Shown here one piece after another: positions 59,780-64,000 of a stretch of DNA of 64,000 bases. Numbering within the stretch: the first letter of the stretch is position 1; each line of letters starts with the position of its first letter. The stretch covers positions 10,523,648 through 10,587,647 of the forward strand of contig JACDOX010000007.1 in the NCBI GenBank assembly GCA_014549065.1, written 5' to 3'. The stretch comes from Cardinalis cardinalis (lineage: Eukaryota; Chordata; Aves; Passeriformes; Cardinalidae). Position numbers and translations under genes: made by a program. The notes below the pieces were generated by a model that ran no database searches, was not told the DNA's origin, and was given only the letters and a program-made list of their open reading frames with translations.

Positions 59780-62300
59780 TTCTGATTAATAGAAATTTTA
59801 ATATCTACTTTGGCTGTTGAGGGGAAAAATAAGGGGCTGATCAATAAAACGAACCCTGAGGGAAATGTCCTTCGTCCCCTTTCCCCATATTGGTCTTCAG
59901 TCCAACAGTTCTCCTCCACCTTTCCTNGTCCCCACTTCCCTGCATGGCACTCTCAGTCCCTCCCTGTCCCTTTGAGTGAGGTGACAGGTGACCCATGAGA
60001 NGCTGGGCTGGTGCACAGCAGGTTTTTTTCTGCTGATCCATGCCACCCACTGCTCCTCATCCTGTTGTGGGTCCTTCATGGGCTGCGGTCCCTCCAGGGT
60101 CCTCCTCAGCAGAGGGATCCACCACACAGCNGTGTGTCTCCAGCCCTGCCCCCTGCTGCTTGCCTCCCCTGTGTTATTTNCCCAAATTTTGGAAGTCACA
60201 GTAGTAAAGTGTTGTTGTCCCTCTACTGCCCAAATTTGTTCTCTTCCTGACACATGAAGCCTTTTCTTCAAATAAGGTTGTGTCTCTTTTCCTTGAGCCA
60301 CTGCAGTTTGTCCATGCCAGCTCAGAGGGTTTTTTCCCACGTTACTAGTGGTCTTCAAGTTTCTTTTAATGTTTCTTTTTCCAGGTGGAAATGCTAAACG
60401 TGTAAGATTAAAGCTCCCACTTTGACAATTCCTGGCTGAATAGCTCTTATTTTGACACACATCAAAACCTCTCCAAGTATTCAAGGCACATTTTAGGTGT
60501 ATGACTCTTAAATATCCTCTCTCAGATTTATGTGAGAAATTTGTGGAGTGTGTGCTCAGCTGAAGGAGCACTTCTCTGGAGTTTACTGTTGAAATGAAAA
60601 GGTGTGGATGTTCTCTGGAAAATACAAACTGCTCAGCACGTAGAGCAGTACCCCTGAGTCACTGCGATGCAAAAATAGCTGCTCTCTCTTTTCCTCCGTT
60701 CCTCTTAAGGGACTCAAGACACAGCAGTTTGTTTATATTGATTAATTAGTAACTGTAGAGCTTACTACAGTTTTTGAACTAGCTATGAATGCTTAGTCAA
60801 ACATGGCAAAGGACTGTAGCAGAGATATCTACAAGATAGTCATGTAATACAGGGAATAATTTTTCTGGTAATGAGTTCACTGACAGAACCATGCTTTCTA
60901 TCTACTTCTAGAAATGGATAAAGNGCAATTTTCTTGGCTATTTAATAATGTAGGGAAGATACTGGCAACATGTCTATTCATTCAGGTCAAAATTTCCCAA
61001 CTCTGTTGTTTCTATTTGGATACAGATATACAAAAGGCTCCTCTTCGGTGGGCTAAGAAGTCTTTGCAGATGGAAAACACTCCAGTCTATGACCTCTACT
61101 CCACTGATCCAGAAATATGCTTCTGTTATTCTTCAGATATGGTGTCTCTTTGAGAAGAGACCTTTCAGCTTTATTTCAATGTTCCTAGATAACTTTCACT
61201 GCAGGTAGCTTGGTCCTGTACAAATTATTGTTACAAATCTCTTTGGTATGAAGCAAATACCCTCCCTGACTGAAGCCAAATGTGCATGCATGCTCAATGA
61301 ATGCACGCTGTCCTGAACTAATGGCCATCCTCACCATGGTTCTGCTGTGGCAGAAGAGACAGCATGGAGGGGCACTCATGGAGGAGTGAGGGAGCTGACA
61401 CAGGCTGCCGCTTTTACACATGGGCTCTTCAGAGATTGCTCCCTCGTGTTGCACAGCTGCAGCATCGTATGTGAAATCCCTATCCAAACACACATGGGTG
61501 CTCACAGTTGGCTTGCTGGAAATGATCTGTGTCCCCTTCTGATGCTCAGAAGGCTCAAAACAGGCAGAAAAGAGCGGGCAGTGTGCCCTTTCTATGCCTT
61601 GTGCATGAGGTCCTGGGCACAGGGCACTTGCACTGCAGGTGCCTCTGGATGTTGCAGCTGCCCTGGGGTTTGGGGGATCACTGCAAGCTGCCTGCCAGAG
61701 GCTGGCGGGAGGCAGATATTGCTCATCCCTCTGCACCACCATCATTCCACCCATAAAAATCCCTTCTGTCCTGGGGCTGTTCCACAGGGCAGCTCAGGGG
61801 CAGCTCTGACACCCACCAGTGCCGGCTCTCTCCTTGGCTGGTTTCCATCATCATGTGGGCACAACTGCAATGGTTTCAGCAAGGGCTCAGCCCCTGAGTC
61901 TCTGATTTTTTCACCTTCAGCTATCAGGAGCTGGGTGTTTGCTTACCTAATCTGAGCCCTGATTTATGAAACTTACCTCTGTTGAAACATGGCTTTTCTG
62001 TTAAGTCCTTTGATCTACATTGTGCTGCTTTGGGAAAGGCTGGGCCAGTCCTTTGTTGCTCTGTGTTACTTCAGTGCAGTGCTGGTTGCTGTACTCTGAT
62101 TTTTCTGGTTGGGCCAGGAAAAGGTGGTGGCAGGTCTTATAAAGTCTAAATATTAAATAATATTTTGCTGCCTCTCATGAGGATTAAATCACAGGAAAAA
62201 TGTACTGTACTTGGAGCAGGAGCCTGGCCAGTGTCATGTGTCTGCAAAGACACATTCACAAATCCTTTTTCAGCTAAATCTCAAATATAAAGTAAGTTAA
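59780..62300. other. Intergenic sequence
   Basis: No gene is recognised. It includes the longest open frame of the window (224 codons, minus strand, 59897-60571) and a pair of long frames on opposite strands at 61185-61955. None has a recognisable domain. The segment near 60070 (TCCTTCATGGGCTGC) recalls a repeat seen in passerine LTRs, but too weakly to annotate. Confidence 0.5.
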
Positions 62301-62466
62301 AGAAAAAAAACTAAACAACAACAGCAAAACCAAACCAAACCAAAACCCAAAATCCACAAAATCAACAAAACAAAAACAAACAAAAAACCAAAACAAAACT
62401 ACCCACAAACAAAAAAACCAAAAAAACCCCAAAAAACAAAAATCCAAAGAAACAAACAAACAACAC
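62301..62466. repeat. C/A-rich low-complexity tract
   Basis: About 165 bases composed almost only of A and C (AACCAAACCAAACCAAAACC and CAAACAAAAAACC-type runs). The complementary strand resembles the T/G tract at 40.17 kb. A minus-strand open frame through it (FVSLDFCFLGFFWFF) is a repeat artefact. Confidence 0.9.
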
Positions 62467-64000
62467 AGAAGGAAAAATACCCCACAGATTATCTCTGCTG
62501 TATATTAATATCTGAGCTGTTACTTACGTGTGTAATAGCTTGGGACCTGACTGTGCTGCAGTCATTGAACTTCATCTTATGGATGAAATGAAAGTAGTTT
62601 TCATGAAAATTTTCTCTGACCCATCTATAGGCAAAGTCACTGCTGGCTTTTTTATCTTGTCTTCATATCCTGCTGAGATAGCAGTGCCGAAGCCAGAAGT
62701 TACTGAAATGAAAGATTTTGCTGTCTGTTTTGTCACAGTAAAGGGTTGTGGAGAGGAAACATTTGAGGATGGTGACTCCAAGAAGTCATCCCACCATTAG
62801 TTTCTGTTGAAGGAGTGCCAGACATATCTTAAAATCAGCTCTCAGAGCCCTTGGAGATCATATTCATGGCAGACAGATCCAACTCCAACTTCTATGTGCA
62901 TCACTAGCAGTAAAGAGACTTATTTCCTGAAAAGTTTTGTCTGTTTGGAATATGTTGGCAGGGAGAAAACAACCAGCAAACATTTAATATACAACAAATT
63001 GAGCTGGATATAGTTATTTGCTGCTGGTTCTGTTCTTTCAGCTGCACCAGCCATGGGAATAAATCAAACCTGTTTCAAAGAACTCCTAGTCCTTAGATGT
63101 AGAAAAGCTTTTTAAATTCAAAGTGTACCTTGAGAATTACTGGAGAGCTTGTAGCAAAAATTTGTGCAGACCTGTGCAAAACATCCCACTCCTTGCACCC
63201 GAGGAAAGCAAGTGATGCAACATTACTTAGCATTACAATTGACTGACACTGACGGCTGAAGATAAAATAAAATGATCACCTACCAGCAGAATATCTGAGA
63301 TCTTTCATGATGCACGTTGACTTCTTAGCAGTCACCTCTATCTGCTGAGCATTTTAAAGAATGGAGCTTCTTCACAAAGAAGTGGGAGGACATACCTGTT
63401 CTTCCTCCCCAGCAGCTGTGTTGTGTCATCCATTACACATGAGAGGCCAGTTTTGCAGCTATTGCGAATGATTGTTAACTCTACATTGGTGAAAATAACA
63501 AGATCATTCTGATTTATACCAGCAGGTTTTTATTTTGTCCATTTCTGCCATGAGTCCATTAATGGATAGTGTAGGGACCTTAACTTTTAGGGATTTTCAT
63601 GGCGCAAGCATGGCAGCAAGCTGTACTCTCATGGGTACCCCAGTGCTGCATTCCAGCCCTAGCCACACAAACTGCTTTGGGCCATGGAAATGCCAAGGCA
63701 GAGCGAGCAGGTTCTTTGCCCAGGCACCAGAGATGCACCAGGTTATTATCCCATGCCAAGAACAGCAGCCAGCTGAAGTGCTCTCCACTGTGGGAGGAGA
63801 CTGAGCCAAACCCGCTGCGCAGTCAAGCATTTGGAAGTGGGGAGAAATTGGTACAGATTGGTCAAACTTCCCCCCAAACCTGACTCCACTGAGGGTGTGA
63901 AAGGATTTCCTAAAACATGAAAGGAAGGACTCGTTCTGCCCTCATTAGTGGCTGAAGTTCCATCACTCATGTGATTGAATGAACAAAAATATTGCCTTTA
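62467..64000. other. Intergenic sequence to window end
   Basis: No gene is recognised. A 90-codon frame at 62528-62800 has fairly protein-like composition but no family motif, and a 69-codon frame covers the same bases on the other strand. No CpG-rich promoter is seen before the window ends. Confidence 0.5.

Noticed and set aside
60005..60260. Resemblance to a passerine LTR repeat (TCCTTCATGGGCTGC)
   Set aside because: The match is limited to a short stretch and I could not follow it to either end. It needs a repeat-library search.
59897..60571. Longest open frame of the window (224 codons, minus strand)
   Set aside because: It contains several Ns and has no recognisable domain. Plus-strand frames of 79-89 codons cover the same bases, and the composition shows no coding bias I can recognise. 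It is probably chance in GC-richer DNA.
61185..61955. Long overlapping open frames on both strands (189 and 202 codons)
   Set aside because: Simultaneous openness on both strands points to few AT-rich stop words rather than coding. Neither translation shows a known motif, and no splice structure or promoter is evident.
62528..62800. 90-codon frame with protein-like composition
   Set aside because: There is no homology I recognise, a minus-strand frame covers the same bases, and no clear splice context is present. It could be an old pseudogene fragment, but this is unsupported.
1..64000. CRISPR arrays, operons, tRNA or rRNA genes
   Set aside because: The window is vertebrate nuclear DNA with spliced exons. 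I saw no regularly spaced repeats with unique spacers, no cloverleaf with A and B boxes, and no rRNA sequence.

Overview
This window is vertebrate nuclear DNA, almost certainly from a bird and possibly a songbird. The bird call rests on CR1-type LINE remnants at about 9.64-10.17, 15.2 and 18.8-19.0 kb, and on two stretches that look like avian retroviral LTRs at about 13.5-14.1 and 41.0-41.4 kb. It also fits the compact introns of the one gene present. The species cannot be named from the sequence.

From 1 to about 37.6 kb the window holds the 3' half of one gene on the + strand, PTPN3 (PTPH1), a FERM-PDZ protein tyrosine phosphatase. Thirteen coding exons were located by translating them, matching GT/AG splice sites and checking that the reading phase is continuous across every junction. 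Together they encode the last 489 residues plus one leading base that completes a codon. In order they cover the end of the linker (1775-1798, 3681-3879), the PDZ domain (4918-4995, 5979-6035, 10708-10864) and the phosphatase domain (12562 to 30495). The catalytic elements are intact: the NRY phosphotyrosine-recognition loop, the WPD loop, the HCSAGIGRTG P-loop (split by an intron inside its serine codon) and the QT..QY motif. The FERM domain lies upstream of the window. An AT-rich 3' UTR follows the TAG stop, with several AATAAA signals. The last convincing one is at 37557, giving a UTR of up to about 7.1 kb.

The most interesting material is inside the introns. A 48-base segment (25078-25125) with good splice sites would add 16 residues in frame just before the WPD-loop exon. 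A 33-base segment (26854-26886) would add 11 residues in frame inside the QT..QY motif. A third segment (10522-10611) reads open from a strong acceptor to a stop and could be an alternative last exon truncating the protein within the PDZ domain. All three are candidates from sequence alone.

From about 37.6 to 64 kb I see no gene. This stretch is more GC-rich and mosaic. It holds one probable LTR, T/G-rich and C/A-rich low-complexity tracts, a (TG)22 and an (AATTT)n microsatellite, a few short tandem duplications and a patch that resembles a conserved regulatory element. All the longer open frames there (up to 224 codons) lack recognisable domains and overlap other open frames, so I do not call them genes.

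Single Ns are scattered every few hundred bases. The three that fall in PTPN3 coding exons are all at fourfold-degenerate third positions, which suggests they are masked heterozygous sites rather than assembly gaps.
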